From Mycoemilia scoparia (Eukaryota; Kickxellomycota; Kickxellomycetes; Kickxellales; Kickxellaceae), in contig JANBPU010000133.1 in NCBI GenBank assembly GCA_027575805.1, forward strand, positions 1-43,860: a DNA stretch of 43,860 nucleotides. Reading direction: 5' to 3'. The notes under the pieces are model-generated. The model did no database searches. It saw nothing but the letters and a program-made list of their open reading frames with translations, and had not been told where the DNA came from. Both the position numbers and the translations under genes were made by a program. Of this stretch, positions 1 through 9,676 are shown piece after piece; position 1 is the stretch's first letter; each line of letters starts with the position of its first letter.

Positions 1-1
1 C

Positions 2-745
2 CATCGCCTTCACGATCCTCTCCTCGCCATTCAATCCAAAGGCTGGTCCCTAATCTTGGCGGGGGACTTTAATGCTGCGCCTCTTCCCTGCGACCGCACC
101 AATGTTGACCGAAGCACGGCCCCAGCAGCCCTCAATGAGCTAATGGACACCCTGGCCCTCACAGACCTGGGCGACCACCTCAATCCACATTCCCCTTCTC
201 CACTTATGACTGCTGCTCAGTCCCTAGTGAGATATCCACTTCTCACCTTCAAATCCACATCTCTGGCTGCGCTTGATAGAGCTGATCCCCTGGGATACCG
301 CTCCTGCATAGATCTAGTATTCTGCCCCGCCGACGTGGCCAGCCACTGCAACACCAGCTACTCAGCCATAGACCAGGGGGATCACTCAGACCATAAGGCC
401 CTGTTTGTCACCCTAGCATGGCCCACTGCCTCCGACCGCCGCTTCACAAGGGCTAGATATAGAATCCTGCCTACCAAGCTCGCCAATAAGAAATACGCCC
501 ATGACATCAGAGGCATCCTGGCTGGATTCAAAGATCCTCCCATGCCCACTGACGCCGCGACCAAAGATCCCTTCACTGCCTTTGTGGCAGTAAAGGCCGA
601 CCTGATCCGCTATTTCAAATCTGCCGAGTGCAAGGAGGACCACTTCCGCCTCAAAGAACTGGCCACCCTCCGCAAGCACCACATAAAGCTTTCCCGCTCC
701 GCACCGTCTGCGCCTGACCAGCGCACTGCCTTGATGCAACTGTAG
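2..745 (+). pseudogene. LINE-1 apurinic endonuclease domain (5' partial, ends in nonsense TAG)
   Basis: The frame is open from base 2. It contains LILAGDFNA early on, the GDFN signature of exonuclease/endonuclease/phosphatase (APE-type) domains. Further on come YRSCIDLVF and GDHSDHKAL; the latter is the SDH motif that closes the catalytic fold. In LINEs this domain nicks the target DNA to prime reverse transcription. A TAG at 743-745 stops the frame, but the same frame continues with DLEEQALATTNF, so it is probably a CAG-to-TAG change inside one longer ORF. The N-terminal part of the domain lies left of the window. Confidence 0.85.
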
Positions 746-1266
746 GACCTGGAAGAACAGGCCCTTGCCACCACCAACTTCGCCGCTGCCAAGATTCAGA
801 TCGCCGCTGCCAAGAAGTGGGTCAAGCTCGGAGACCGCATCTCTCCATGGTCCATGCTGCTGGTCCGCGCCCAGACCAAGCCCAGGAATAACAAGCCTAT
901 TGTGGCCCTTACCCCTGATCCCGCTAATCCGAGCTACGAGGTTACTAGCGATGTCGAGATCACTGCCGCCATGGGCGACTTCTACTGTTCAATGTATGAA
1001 CCGACTACACCCAACCCAGACACGCTAGAGGAACTGCTAGCACTTCACAAGTACTTCCTTAATAGCCGCCCATCCCACCCTTCTGCCTCCTCTCTCCAGG
1101 CCCTCTCTGCCCCTCTCACCATAGAGGAGATTGAGATAGCCTGCCGCCAAGCAGGCAAATGCAAGGCCCCTGGCCCTGATGGCGTACCAGCGGAGCTCTA
1201 CAAGCACTTCCCGGCCGCTAGGCAGATCCTTCTCCGCCTAGGTAACCTCCTACTTGCCGACTGTGA
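746..1266 (+). pseudogene. LINE-1 endonuclease-RT linker and RT motif 0
   Basis: This is the same reading frame as the endonuclease part, resuming after the TAG at 743. It encodes an Ala/Lys-rich linker with WVKLGDRISPWSMLLVRAQ and ends with KCKAPGPDGVPAELYKHF. The latter is the APGPDG motif that precedes the fingers of LINE reverse transcriptases. It then runs into a 457-bp insert. If the insert is spliced (donor GTAAAT at 1267, acceptor TAG at 1723), codon GA|A joins this segment in frame to the RT segment that begins at 1725. Confidence 0.85.
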
Positions 1267-1723
1267 GTAAATTTAAGCTATAAACTATTGTTAGATTGTA
1301 TTTATTTCAAAAATAAAAGAATATAGAAAAAAGATACTGAAGTATCAGAAAAGGAGGGAAAAAGCTACTCTTTATATAGTTTGAAAAATGTATAGAAAAA
1401 TATATGTATGTAAGGATCTTACTGCTTGATATGAGAGGTTCTCTGCTTAAAGAAGGGTCTGACAAATACAGATAAGATCCATAGGTTATAAAATAGTTTC
1501 GGCAAAGTTAAAGATCTTATCAGAATCGTTCTGGAAGAAGTAACAAGTTAAAACAAGAATGTAACTGCCGAAGTTCGGAAGAAATAAAAGGAAAAGTACC
1601 GGCATCGAACCCGGTACCTTTAAGGTAAAAAGGAGCACACATACAACCAAGCTATAGAGCTTAGGTTACTTAATAATTTCTCGAAATCTGCTGTGTGTTA
1701 ATCTAATTCTAAATTGTGGTTAG
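1267..1723 (-). mobile_element. 457-bp insert in LINE-1: intron-like borders, tRNA-type SINE candidate on the minus strand
   Basis: It is AT-rich, unlike the LINE around it. On the plus strand it begins GTAAAT and ends GGTTAG, with CTAAT about 20 bases before the end. Removing 1267-1723 restores the LINE frame exactly (GA|A ATG TGC), so it behaves like a spliceosomal intron. On the minus strand it carries a tRNA-like segment with A and B boxes 33 bases apart, followed by about 300 bp of AT-rich body, as in a tRNA-derived SINE. Inverted repeats GATAAGATC/GATCTTATC lie at about 1471-1521. I could not see a clean target-site duplication. The splice interpretation is inference from sequence only. 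Confidence 0.55.
1591..1673 (-). other. tRNA-like sequence with pol III A and B boxes
   Basis: On the minus strand, GGTTCGATGCC at 1611-1601 is one base off the tRNA B-box consensus GGTTCGANTCC, and it sits inside a GC-rich T-arm-like hairpin (GTACCGG ... CCGGTAC). TAGCTTGGTTG at 1654-1644 resembles an A box. The acceptor stem pairs poorly and no convincing anticodon arm forms. I therefore read it as the degenerate head of a SINE, not a working tRNA gene. Confidence 0.55.
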
Positions 1724-2498
1724 AATGTGCAACACCGACCCAGGACTTTGCCCCAAGTCCTTCACTAAAGGTGCAATCTGCATCCTATATAAGAAGGGCG
1801 ACCCTAAGGCCCTGGGCAATTACAGACCGATCTCACTCTTGAATTCTGACCTGAAGATCATTACATCCATATTCGCCCACCGCCTCGCCACCACTTTGGC
1901 CCCCCTGGTTTCACAGGAACAGTCAGCTATCATCCCAGGCCGCTCTATCTGCAACGCCATCTGGAATGTGATGGCCGCTAAGCAGTACCTGGATGTCAAC
2001 AAAAAATCTGCTGCCGTCCTCTTCCTAGACCAGGCCAAAGCTTACGACCGCGTCAGCCATGTCACCCTATTCAAGGTACTGAAGAACTTTGGCATACCTG
2101 ACGCCCTGATCAGGACCATTCACCGCTTGTACCTCACCGCCCAGTCCACTGTGATTGTTAATGGCCAGCCCTCCGCACCCTTCCCCATTGCTAATGGGGT
2201 CAGACAAGGAGACGCCCTTTCATGCCTCCTCTTTGTCTTAGTCATGGAGCTCCTTGGCTGCGCCATATGCTCAAAGGTCCCTGAAGTGGCTTTCCCCCTT
2301 CTCCCTACTGGCCGGTTCTCCCATCAGTACTACATGGATGATACTGTTGTTTTCCTCAACAGCACTGCCCACTACCGTGAGCTCGACTCAGCTCTGGACC
2401 TCTACTGCAGAGGCACCAACGCGCTGTTCAATGTCAGTAAGACCGAGCTCCTCCTTATCGGCTCTAGCCCTCAACCACTAGCTGACCTTCCAGTCTAG
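1724..2498 (+). pseudogene. LINE-1 reverse transcriptase domain
   Basis: RT motifs are in the expected order: KGAICILYKKGD and NYRPISLLN (motifs 1-2), FLDQAKAYDRVSH (motif A, catalytic Asp), NGVRQGDALSCLLF (motif B) and YYMDDTVVF (motif C, the YxDD catalytic pair). Together these polymerise DNA on the element's RNA at the nicked target. The frame stops at TAG 2496-2498 but continues with PVPDGQPICYLGAYMGN, so this is another point nonsense mutation. The frame finally closes at about 2651, next to a palindrome. Catalytic residues are intact, so decay is recent, but the ORF is broken. Confidence 0.93.
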
Positions 2499-2614
2499 CC
2501 AGTCCCTGACGGCCAGCCCATCTGCTACCTCGGTGCTTACATGGGCAATCATGTTGACTACAAGACCATTGCCCAGAAGACCGCTGATGACATTACTGTG
2601 AAGGTTTATGGGTT

Positions 2615-2698
2615 CCCTTCACATACTTTATCCATAATATCCACACTCTGAAGCCAATGTTGGCTTCAGAATAGCCTTTTAGTGTGATAGTCAAAGGG
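2615..2698. repeat. Imperfect inverted repeat with a perfect 10-bp palindrome core at the LINE-1 frame break
   Basis: CTGAAGCCAA at 2648 is followed two bases later by its exact reverse complement TTGGCTTCAG, ending at 2669. Outside it, ACACT/AGTGT and CCCTT/AAGGG extend the symmetry loosely. LINE-1 leaves frame 3 just before this hairpin and resumes in another frame just after it. It could be a tiny MITE-like insert or the scar of an internal deletion. Confidence 0.6.
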
Positions 2699-3214
2699 TG
2701 TGGACTTAGACTTGTCACACGCTGCAAACTCTCTTCCACTCTACGTGATGCCTTTCTGCCAGCCTGGTCTGCTTTGGCCGCCGCCATCTACCATGATTGC
2801 TGGTCCAAATTCTGCGCGTCCAACCTCGAACTGGCCTTTGTGTGCCCTGCCCCTGCTGACTACGCAGCGGCCCCACTTCTCCCTGCCCCAGCTTGGCTGT
2901 TTATGCCCTTCTCCGCTTGGGTCAGCCTACCACAGTCCGACTCCAGTCTTGCTGCCGATTTTTCCAAGGCCTGGCGCCATGGCGCGGCCATTCTGATCCA
3001 CTGCTTATGGCTGAACCGCAATGAGGATACCTATGGGGAAGGCTACTGGCCTTCCAACCACCTCCTCTCCACTTGGACCCATAGCTTCAAGTATTACTTG
3101 CCTGCTGTCGTCCCCTCTGCCCAGACCAGAGATCGCTTCCTGGGGGGTGCTCTCTCCCTTCTTTGCTTTCTCATCTGCACCGATTCCAACCACCGTCCCA
3201 CCGATCGTCCTTGA
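2684..3214 (+). pseudogene. LINE-1 C-terminal domain remnant
   Basis: This open frame is C-ended like the rest of the LINE and encodes LRDAFLPAWSALAAAIYHDCW and AILIHCLWLNRNEDTY. The Trp-x-x-Arg region resembles AIAHSIWCARCDLLY at the same relative place in LINE-2, so it is the C-terminal end of the same ORF class. The cysteine-finger portion expected between RT and this end is missing, which implies an internal deletion near 2650-2690. The ATG at the start of the open stretch is not a real start codon. Confidence 0.7.
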
Positions 3215-3701
3215 CAACTCAGAGAGATCGCGCATGTTGCCATAATGGTGCTAGCCGCTGGCATCATCAATGATGCCCTCCTCGCCCCGCTCTAGCATGT
3301 CGGTCTTGCATCAGTTGTCATCTTGCCAGTTTCCTGGGACCCCCTTGGTCTAGCAGGTTGAATTGGGTGGTGCCCTTTGCTGGGGGCTCTGAGTTGCCAA
3401 GTAGCCAACAATATTTCAAGGGCTTTGCTTCAGCCTCATCCATCTATCTCTGTGGCCTTCCCTCTTCTCCTGTGTGCCTTGGGTTCTTTCCAGGCATCCT
3501 TGTACTCCTTCTGGCACACTGATCCCTAGGGATCTGGCCCCCTGGGCAGGCAGTTCAGCCAGGCTGCTGCCTTGTGCCATGGGTAACCTCTATACTTTTC
3601 TCTAACTCTAACTCTCTTTACATCTCTTTTATGTTTTCTAGTTATTTTTATGTAAAAGTTTATGTGCTCAATAAAATCCTGTCCACCTGAGCTAGCCGGG
3701 C
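3215..3701 (+). other. LINE-1 3' UTR and shared 3' tail
   Basis: Non-coding, moderately GC-rich, ending in CAATAAAATCC and then AGCTAGCCGGGC at 3690-3701. The last 35 bases or so can be aligned by eye with the end of LINE-2 (5340-5377), suggesting a common 3' recognition sequence for the reverse transcriptase. A short TCTAACTCTAACTCTC tract at about 3600 is not telomeric. Confidence 0.7.
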
Positions 3702-4861
3702 CTCTTAGCCTGCTGGTATCTCTCTCTCAAGTCCAGTCTGCTTACCTTCTTACAAAAAGCCTCAGACCAAGACCTCATGGCAGTAGCCTTCAATCCCTTC
3801 ATCCAATGTGAGCAAGGCTTCAGGATCAAGGAAAAGTCATGGCCAATTATCTGGTGGACGATTTTCTCTAGCTACTCCAACCTTCAGAAGAATACTCTCC
3901 CGACTTATTTGCCAGATTCAGTAAAAGCTCTCATACCTCTATGCCTCTCCTTGGTACCAAACTCCTGCCCATAAAAGGATGGGATGCTAGAAGATCCTTT
4001 GAGCTGTTCAAGTCTGTCGTCGATTGCCCTACTCTTCTTCGTCTGAGTTCAGTACACAACCTCCAAGGCGCTTCAGTCCCCAAAAGGCTCCAATCAACAC
4101 TCTCACTACTCTATGCCCAGTATACCTTATGGAATAGTAAAGATGCTGCTGCTGGTCTCTCAATGGTCAAGAACCCATCTTACTTAGAAAACTTCTGCCT
4201 GATCAATATCAAGTCTCCTAGTGATAAGGTCACATTTAGTCAGTGGTCCCAGATTAGCAATACCTGGCCTGCCTACAGTCCCTATGCTCCTCCAAAACCA
4301 CCACTGGCCTTTGACCCCCTTCCAGCACCACTCTCTCTGTCATTCAAGAAGATGTGGACCTCTCTGTTCAATGCCAAGATTCCCCCTAACCTCAGGATGT
4401 CCCAGTGGTGCTTCTTCCATGGTACTCTTCCATACTCACAGGAATACGGTGGCAGCTGTCCTTGTGGGGTATCTCCTGAAATAGTTAGCCATTTATTTGG
4501 AGAATGTCCCAAATACTCTGTGGTCCATGATAAGTTTCTCTCTAGTTGGGTTTCTGCTACAAAAACTATACTCTCTTTGCTCATTGACTCTGGTACCAAT
4601 CCTCAGCTGACAGATACTGATGTAATGCAATTTCTCAAGGAAAGTCTTTCACAGCTGACTGATACTCCTCCCACTGCCCTGCACAAGGATGTTTAGCCTT
4701 ACCTGGTTCTGACCTGTTGGACAATCTTCCACCCAAGTCTCAAAGAAATCAACAAGTGTTTCCACTCTCTCTGGCAGCTCTCAACTACTGCCATTGCCCA
4801 CTCTATCTGGTGTGCTAGATGTGATCTTCTTTACAGCAATGTCCCCTGGTCTCACCAATGA
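3702..4861 (+). pseudogene. LINE-2 post-RT and zf-RVT-like C-terminal region, frameshifted
   Basis: Frame 3 reads from 3702 to 3974 (for example QKASDQDLMAVAFNPFIQ). From about 3941 the coding sense moves to frame 2 (GTKLLPIKGWDARRSFELFK), so an indel lies near 3940-3975. The part SLFNAKIPPNLRMSQWCFFH with SCPCG, HLFGECP and a following His matches the zinc-binding region (zf-RVT) found after the RT in many LINEs. An in-frame TAG at 4694 interrupts a tail that otherwise continues to TGA at 4859-4861 and includes AIAHSIWCARCDLLY. It is a non-functional remnant. Confidence 0.8.
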
Positions 4862-5377
4862 ATAATGGATACATACAACTCTATGCTCTTGAAATACTGG
4901 ATAGTAATTCGACCTCTGCCTAAACAAGCAATCCCCTGTGGCCTCCACAACCCATTTACTCTCCTGAAGCTGGTCCCTGAGTCAGACAATATTGGTCCTC
5001 TCAGTGGGTTGGATAACTCTCCTAGGTCACTTCACCCACCATAACAACAATGTCTCATATAGGTGCAATACTTTTGTGTCAGTTTTCTGATTCCCTGTCT
5101 GCCTGTCCTTTTGTCTAATTAATATCTGCTTCTCTAATCATGAACCCTCTTAGGAGGTGACCCTCTGGGTACCTGTTGGTTTGGTTTTTGCTCTTTGCTT
5201 GCTCAGCCCACAAGTGTCATGCTTGGGCCTAATAAAGAGAACTTCACAGCAAGTTCTTCCTTCTCTTTCCTTTTTCTATTTAGTGATTTTCTTTTAATGA
5301 CCTTTATAGTTTTATGTTAGAGTTGGGTGTTGGTCACCAGCTCAAGTAAAATAAACTCATCTCAAAGCTAGCCGGGC
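4862..5377 (+). other. LINE-2 3' UTR
   Basis: No coding potential was seen. Polyadenylation-like AATAAA occurs in CCTAATAAAGAGAAC (about 5229) and in AAAATAAACTC (about 5349), followed by the tail motif shared with LINE-1. Immediately right of the tail the sequence reads as the minus-strand exon of another gene. Confidence 0.6.
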
Positions 5378-5590
5378 AAACAAATTCTTATAAATTTTTC
5401 GAGATCAGCATAGTGGCTTGGACGGTCCCGCCGATCTGCATCCCAGTCAAAATACCCTACAAAAAGACATGGGTTAGCTAGAATGTGTGGTGGGCAACTA
5501 CTTACCTTGAAATATAGCAAATGAAAATGCAGCGCATGGCCTAAGGTCTATTTTTGAAGAGAGACAAAGTACAAATGACAAGAATTGCAT
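5368..5590 (-). pseudogene. Small two-exon coding fragment cut by the LINE-2 3' end
   Basis: Minus strand: ATG at 5590, exon 1 5590-5506, intron 5505-5457, exon 2 5456-5368. The 49-bp intron has an ideal donor (GTAAGT), a CTAAC branch site 18 bases before the end, and acceptor TTTTTGTAG. The joined frame gives 57 residues with a hydrophobic start (MQFLSFVLCL) and a polar end (YFDWDADRRDRPSHYADLEK). The last codons and the stop lie in the LINE-2 tail, so the true 3' end was probably displaced. A TATATA box lies about 30 bases upstream of the ATG. A second frame through exon 2 (ILTGMQIGGTVQATMLISKN) is also open, so the frame is uncertain. No family recognised. Confidence 0.4.
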
Positions 5591-5614
5591 TGCTGAAAAT
5601 GCACAGTCATGTGT

Positions 5615-5622
5615 CTATATAG
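5615..5622 (-). promoter_or_regulatory. TATA box candidate of the 5590 gene fragment
   Basis: CTATATAG sits 25-32 bases before the ATG at 5590. MAP1 in this window has its TATATAAA at a similar distance from its ATG, so a very short leader would not be unusual here. Confidence 0.35.
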
Positions 5623-7433
5623 GCACATGTGCACATATATAGAACAAGAATGACCTTGAAGTATACATATTGGACAATACAAAATAATCAGCAGCTAAAG
5701 AAATATATAAAATGTACCATAGAAAATAATAAAGGAAAATGAGTAAAAAGAAAGGGAAGAGAAAGAAGCAACAAACCAAAACGAAAGGGCAAAGGATGGT
5801 GGATTATTGCAAAATATGGCTGGTGGTGACGCAAACGTGTTCCATATCACAACAAAACAGTCAACAACAACGCCAAACAAACCACAGGTGTTTTTTCTCA
5901 GCTTCCATTGTTCTTGTTGACTGGAATGGGTAAAGCACACGCACACACACATATTCGCTCACTGTGTTTATTATAAGCGCCAAACAATGCCAAAATACTA
6001 TCACAAGCCTTTTGCTGGCATTTCGCATCATCTCCACACAGAGACGCGACTAGCCCACCAATGATCACGATCCACTTTCATAGGGCTGTTCTGCTCTATG
6101 CCTTCAAAATAGCTTGAACCGTTCAAAAGTACTGCAGCTATCCTACTAAACCGCACGGCCTAGTTTAGTTACTTGTGGTGATAACAGCAGCAATTTATCC
6201 ACAATTCTAAGCAAATGTGGGAGGAATGCATGTCAAGATAAAGGAAAGAGCGCAGAGCAATTATCGTTCAAGAAGGCCAAGTGTGATACATGGATTAATA
6301 TATCATTCCTTGAGAGCAAACTTATCCATCGCAGAGCAGAGTATTGCCATCTATACATAAAAAAGAATTGCAATGATCCAATGCTTTTAGACGATATTTA
6401 TACTATTCAAAATGAATCATAGTCGCTGATCTCCTGTTTGCATGTATATATTTGCAATTAGATACTCTCAATTCAAAAATGCATACCCAAGCGTATTAAA
6501 TTTAGTATAAAGTAGTCAGCAGCATATGACACAATAGTTTATTATATCGAGATATCTTTAATAATCCTAGTTGCTTACATTATGAGCTTCAAACCATCGA
6601 CATCAGCCCTTCTCTTCAAACAAATCCTGCTAATAAACAAAGAATACATCATCATACTCTTTTATCATATGTTACCTCGGCTCTGCAATTCATATACATG
6701 TGGCAATAGCGTCTCTATCAAGAGAATATTATAATAATCGGTAGAGCTTTAGTCAAAATGTATGGTTTATAGCTGCTTTTGTTTTCGGGAAGGGCCATGT
6801 GTACTATTTGATTTCCTTCTTATAGATAACCAACAAGCCAAATATTCTTTTGTAGCCAAAACAGTTTATGATTAATAGTTGATTGGCTTTTAGTTTACAC
6901 TATTTCGTTTTTCTTTATAAATTCAACATCATATACAAGTAATCTTCAATCATATATGTGAGAGTGGGCAAGAAAAAGCAAGATTTCATGTATACACGTA
7001 TATAAATTAAAAACCAGTTTTATTGTCTGTTTGACATTATTTTCCTTGATTATTATTCTGGTATAAGTGACTGCTATTTGGTGCCATTGACAATTGGATG
7101 TAAAAAGAAATTGGAAGTAGAAAAGGAAAGCCCATTCTGCTGCTACTGAAATAGAGAATAAGGCTTGTTTAGAGCTTCCAATGACAACAAAAATTTGTTT
7201 TCAGAACCTATATACACACACATAACAAGTACTGCTTGCTTACCAACTCACTTACACTCGTTGTAGCCGCTAAAAAATCGTTACAAAAACAATAACAGTG
7301 ATGGTGTATAATTTAAGAACAGATAGTTTGAATACATAGCAGGTGCAGATGTTGTTTTATTCAGCTATGCAATTTATAAGTAGAAGCAGCAACATAGCAG
7401 CAGTAGCTGGTGTTGTGATTATGATTTTGTTGA
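5623..7433. other. AT-rich intergenic stretch without supported genes
   Basis: Only short frames occur, biased to hydrophobic or Lys-rich low-complexity translations (for example around 5695-5952), with no splice-supported extension. Scattered (CA)n runs are near 5938 and 7210. No RNA gene or repeat copy was recognised. Confidence 0.6.
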
Positions 7434-7539
7434 TATATGAGTTATTATTTTTGAAGGGCGACCATTTGCTAATCAATTGTAATTGCCCCTATAATCGCAG
7501 ACCACCAAAAGTCACCCTTCAAAAATTATGATCCATATT
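7434..7539 (-). mobile_element. MITE-like element, type B
   Basis: Ends are inverted: TTATTTTTGAAGGGCGAC on the left and GTCACCCTTCAAAAATTAT on the right. The interior shares CCCCTATAATC and GACCACCAAAAGTCACCC with the reverse complement of the copy at 7955-8077. It has no coding capacity, so it would move only with a transposase from elsewhere. Confidence 0.75.
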
Positions 7540-7844
7540 TACATAATAACAAAAAGTAATAAAAGTAATAAAATTGTTTATTTTTACAGAAATATCCGGT
7601 TCAATATTTTGGACATTAAACAAAAGTTGTTGTCTTTGTTATTGAACTGGCAGTATATGTGTGTTAACATATCCACCATTACAATTTTATTTTATAGACT
7701 TCTGGATTAACATCCAGAACTTGACAGTAGATGTGTTTACTTTATTTTTGTCCTCAGATTTAATAGTCACACAGGAAAACCATGAGTATAAATGACATTC
7801 AGTAAGTTCACAATTATAGAAAAGTCACGGCTTAGAAACCTGTT

Positions 7845-7960
7845 CATATGGGTAGTTATTTTTGAAGGGCTAAACTACTATTATCAATGAAAATATATGG
7901 TAACTAGTATGTAAGTTGAAATTAGTAAAGCTTAGTCCTTCAAAAATAATCACACATATG
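7845..7960. mobile_element. MITE-like element, type A
   Basis: 116 bp bounded by CATATGGGTAGTTATTTTTG and, on the other end, the reverse complement of CATATGTGTGATTATTTTTG, followed by GAAGG on both sides. The interior includes ACTAGTATG and TAGTAAAGCTTAGTCC, which recur in the type A copy at 17131-17271. It shares its right CATATG with the type B element that follows. Confidence 0.8.
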
Positions 7961-8077
7961 GAACATAATTTTTGAAGGGTGACTTTTGGTGGCCAAAGAT
8001 TATAGGGGCAATAGCAGCCAAATGAGTGATCACCTTTTACTAGTAAATAGTCACACTTCAATAATAACTACACATAT
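7955..8077 (+). mobile_element. MITE-like element, type B, abutting the type A copy
   Basis: Starts with CATATG and ATAATTTTTGAAGGGTGAC, and ends with GTCACACTTCAATAATAACT and ACACATAT. The interior TTGGTGGCCAAAGATTATAG is shared with the copies at 7434 and 42603. It lies directly after the type A element with a common CATATG, so the two inserted next to each other or moved as one unit. Confidence 0.75.
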
Positions 8078-9666
8078 CGGTATTAGTTCACGTATGGTTT
8101 ATTTATCTCCAAGAGTATTTGGTTACCTCAAATCGATATAGACACATACACACGCCTGTGTGTCTATGGAGTTTACTTCGATCGTCATTGGTATATACCT
8201 AAATATCTATATTGTTTCTTTTATTCTCTGTGAGTAATATAACAGATACCCAAAAATAAATAAGCAAGAAAACATATACCAGCACAAGATCCAAAACTTA
8301 TTCTGCAGGCATGAGTATCATGCAATATAGCTTTACTAATCGAAAGACTCTTGCGAAAAGAATGTAATGTAGAGGCATAATACAAGAAAAACTATATACG
8401 ATTGTTTCAATACACACAACTGAATATTCTCCACATCTCCTCTCCAAGGCAGGGCCACATACCCACACAAGGGCATCAAGATACACCCCACATCGCAATA
8501 TGCACATTGTCACAACTCAATGGTGGCCAGGACAACCACTTTAATGGCGGAAGAGATGCGGAGTTTTCTCTACAGAATAAATATGGAGATAAAATGCGAA
8601 AACTTGCGCAAAGTGCAAGGAGAGCTGCAGATTAATCTGACACTGTGTGCTGTTCATTATAGTTTAGGAGAAAAAGAATAAAATAGATGACAAAGAAAAT
8701 ACAAGTGAGCAAACTTTTTGGTTGATTGGACAAAGAGTTGGTTGCTTGTCTGCCAAAGAGGTTTGGTGACCATCTAGATAATTCTTTTCATTTTGAACAT
8801 TTCTTTCTCTAATAGTTCGCAAAACTCCATAAGTGCTGTTGTAGATCCATACTATCGTGTGAATTGGTGTGTGTGTGTGTATGTTCCCTTAAGGGTTGCC
8901 AGCAATAGTGTAGGAGTTCAAATATCTGGAGTTACACACACAGACACAGACTGATGGCTCACTAGCACTAAGCCATATGCAATGTATGTGCCAAGAAACC
9001 TTCATGCACATATGAACGCCCAGATTGAATACAATAGGAGTAAAGAGATGTGGCCAATCTTTTTATGGAAAGTTAGAATATCCACACTTTTACACTACAA
9101 ATACCAGTACTTTAACACAGTGGTGGTAGAGCGAATTTGCATATAGGAGTCAAAACAAATTATGTACAGACTTTAAAGATACACAACAGCATTGCTGCCA
9201 CCAGCAGCGCAGTGTGCCTTAGGCATTTGTTGGTGTGTATTGTGACTGGCTCGTTGTTAGTCAAGATAGTTTTCCGATTGTTTACAACTCCTGCTTTTTA
9301 AAGTAGCCCGATGACCTCATCGCGCAACAGCTTTGCATACTCCTGTGTTTATAGTTTATACAAACTAATTGCAGAGTATTTGCTGTAAATCATTCTTCCT
9401 TTCAAGTGGCCTGGTCGTGGTGTTATTGATGTTGAAGATGCCAGCATATTATCAATGGTCTGGCCGAAAAGCAAGGAATCTATCTATCTGGGAGAAGCAA
9501 TATTGGAATTGAATCAAAAACATTGGATAGAGCTGCTGCCACATACAAAAATAGTCAAGTCACAGTGCTGGATACACATCCAATTGGTTGCAAATTGTAG
9601 TGGTGGCGATGACGATGTTTTTGCTTTTGCTAGTGCCTATCTGTTTGTGCATGTAAGCCAAGATAA

Positions 9667-9676
9667 TATATAAATA
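9667..9676 (+). promoter_or_regulatory. Orphan TATA box
   Basis: TATATAAATA matches the TATA consensus well, but no convincing ORF begins within several hundred bases downstream. It could drive a non-coding RNA or be fortuitous in AT-rich DNA. Confidence 0.25.

Larger units (their letters stand above)
2..3701 (+). mobile_element. LINE-1: degenerate non-LTR retrotransposon, 5' end outside the window
   Basis: The order endonuclease, linker, reverse transcriptase, C-terminal domain and 3' UTR is that of a fungal LINE with an APE-type endonuclease. Codons end mostly in C, unlike the AT-rich neighbouring genes, which fits an element with its own base composition. It is not functional as it stands: in-frame TAG codons at 743 and 2496, a frame change between 2651 and 2684, and a 457-bp insert at 1267-1723. 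The 3' boundary is set at 3701, the end of the motif AGCTAGCCGGGC. The same motif, with a similar AATAAA-containing lead-in, ends the neighbouring LINE-2 at 5377. No poly(A) tail or target-site duplication could be identified by eye. Confidence 0.9.
3702..5377 (+). mobile_element. LINE-2: 5'-truncated relative of LINE-1, immediately downstream
   Basis: Coding frame is open from the very base after LINE-1's tail (CTC TTA GCC TGC TGG), so the junction is sharp. It contains only the region downstream of the RT palm, a zinc-finger region and a 3' UTR ending in AGCTAGCCGGGC at 5366-5377. Either this is an independent 5'-truncated insertion, or LINE-1 landed inside LINE-2 and the upstream part of LINE-2 lies left of the window. 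Confidence 0.8.

Noticed and set aside
1591..1673. A functional tRNA gene on the minus strand
   Set aside because: A and B boxes are present, but the acceptor stem and anticodon arm do not pair and the sequence sits inside an insert, so a SINE head is more likely.
3597..3614. Telomere-like CTAACTCTAACTCTC
   Set aside because: Only a couple of imperfect units inside a LINE 3' UTR; not a telomeric array.
5695..5952. 85-codon hydrophobic minus-strand ORF
   Set aside because: The translation is dominated by Phe/Ser/Val from a low-complexity purine-rich strand, with no support for expression.
7343..8061. Short ORFs sharing the protein string CPYN-x-x-PPKVTLQKL (7343-7531 plus, 7870-8061 minus)
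   Set aside because: The shared string is the translated MITE type B end, not a gene family; the flanking codons are unrelated.
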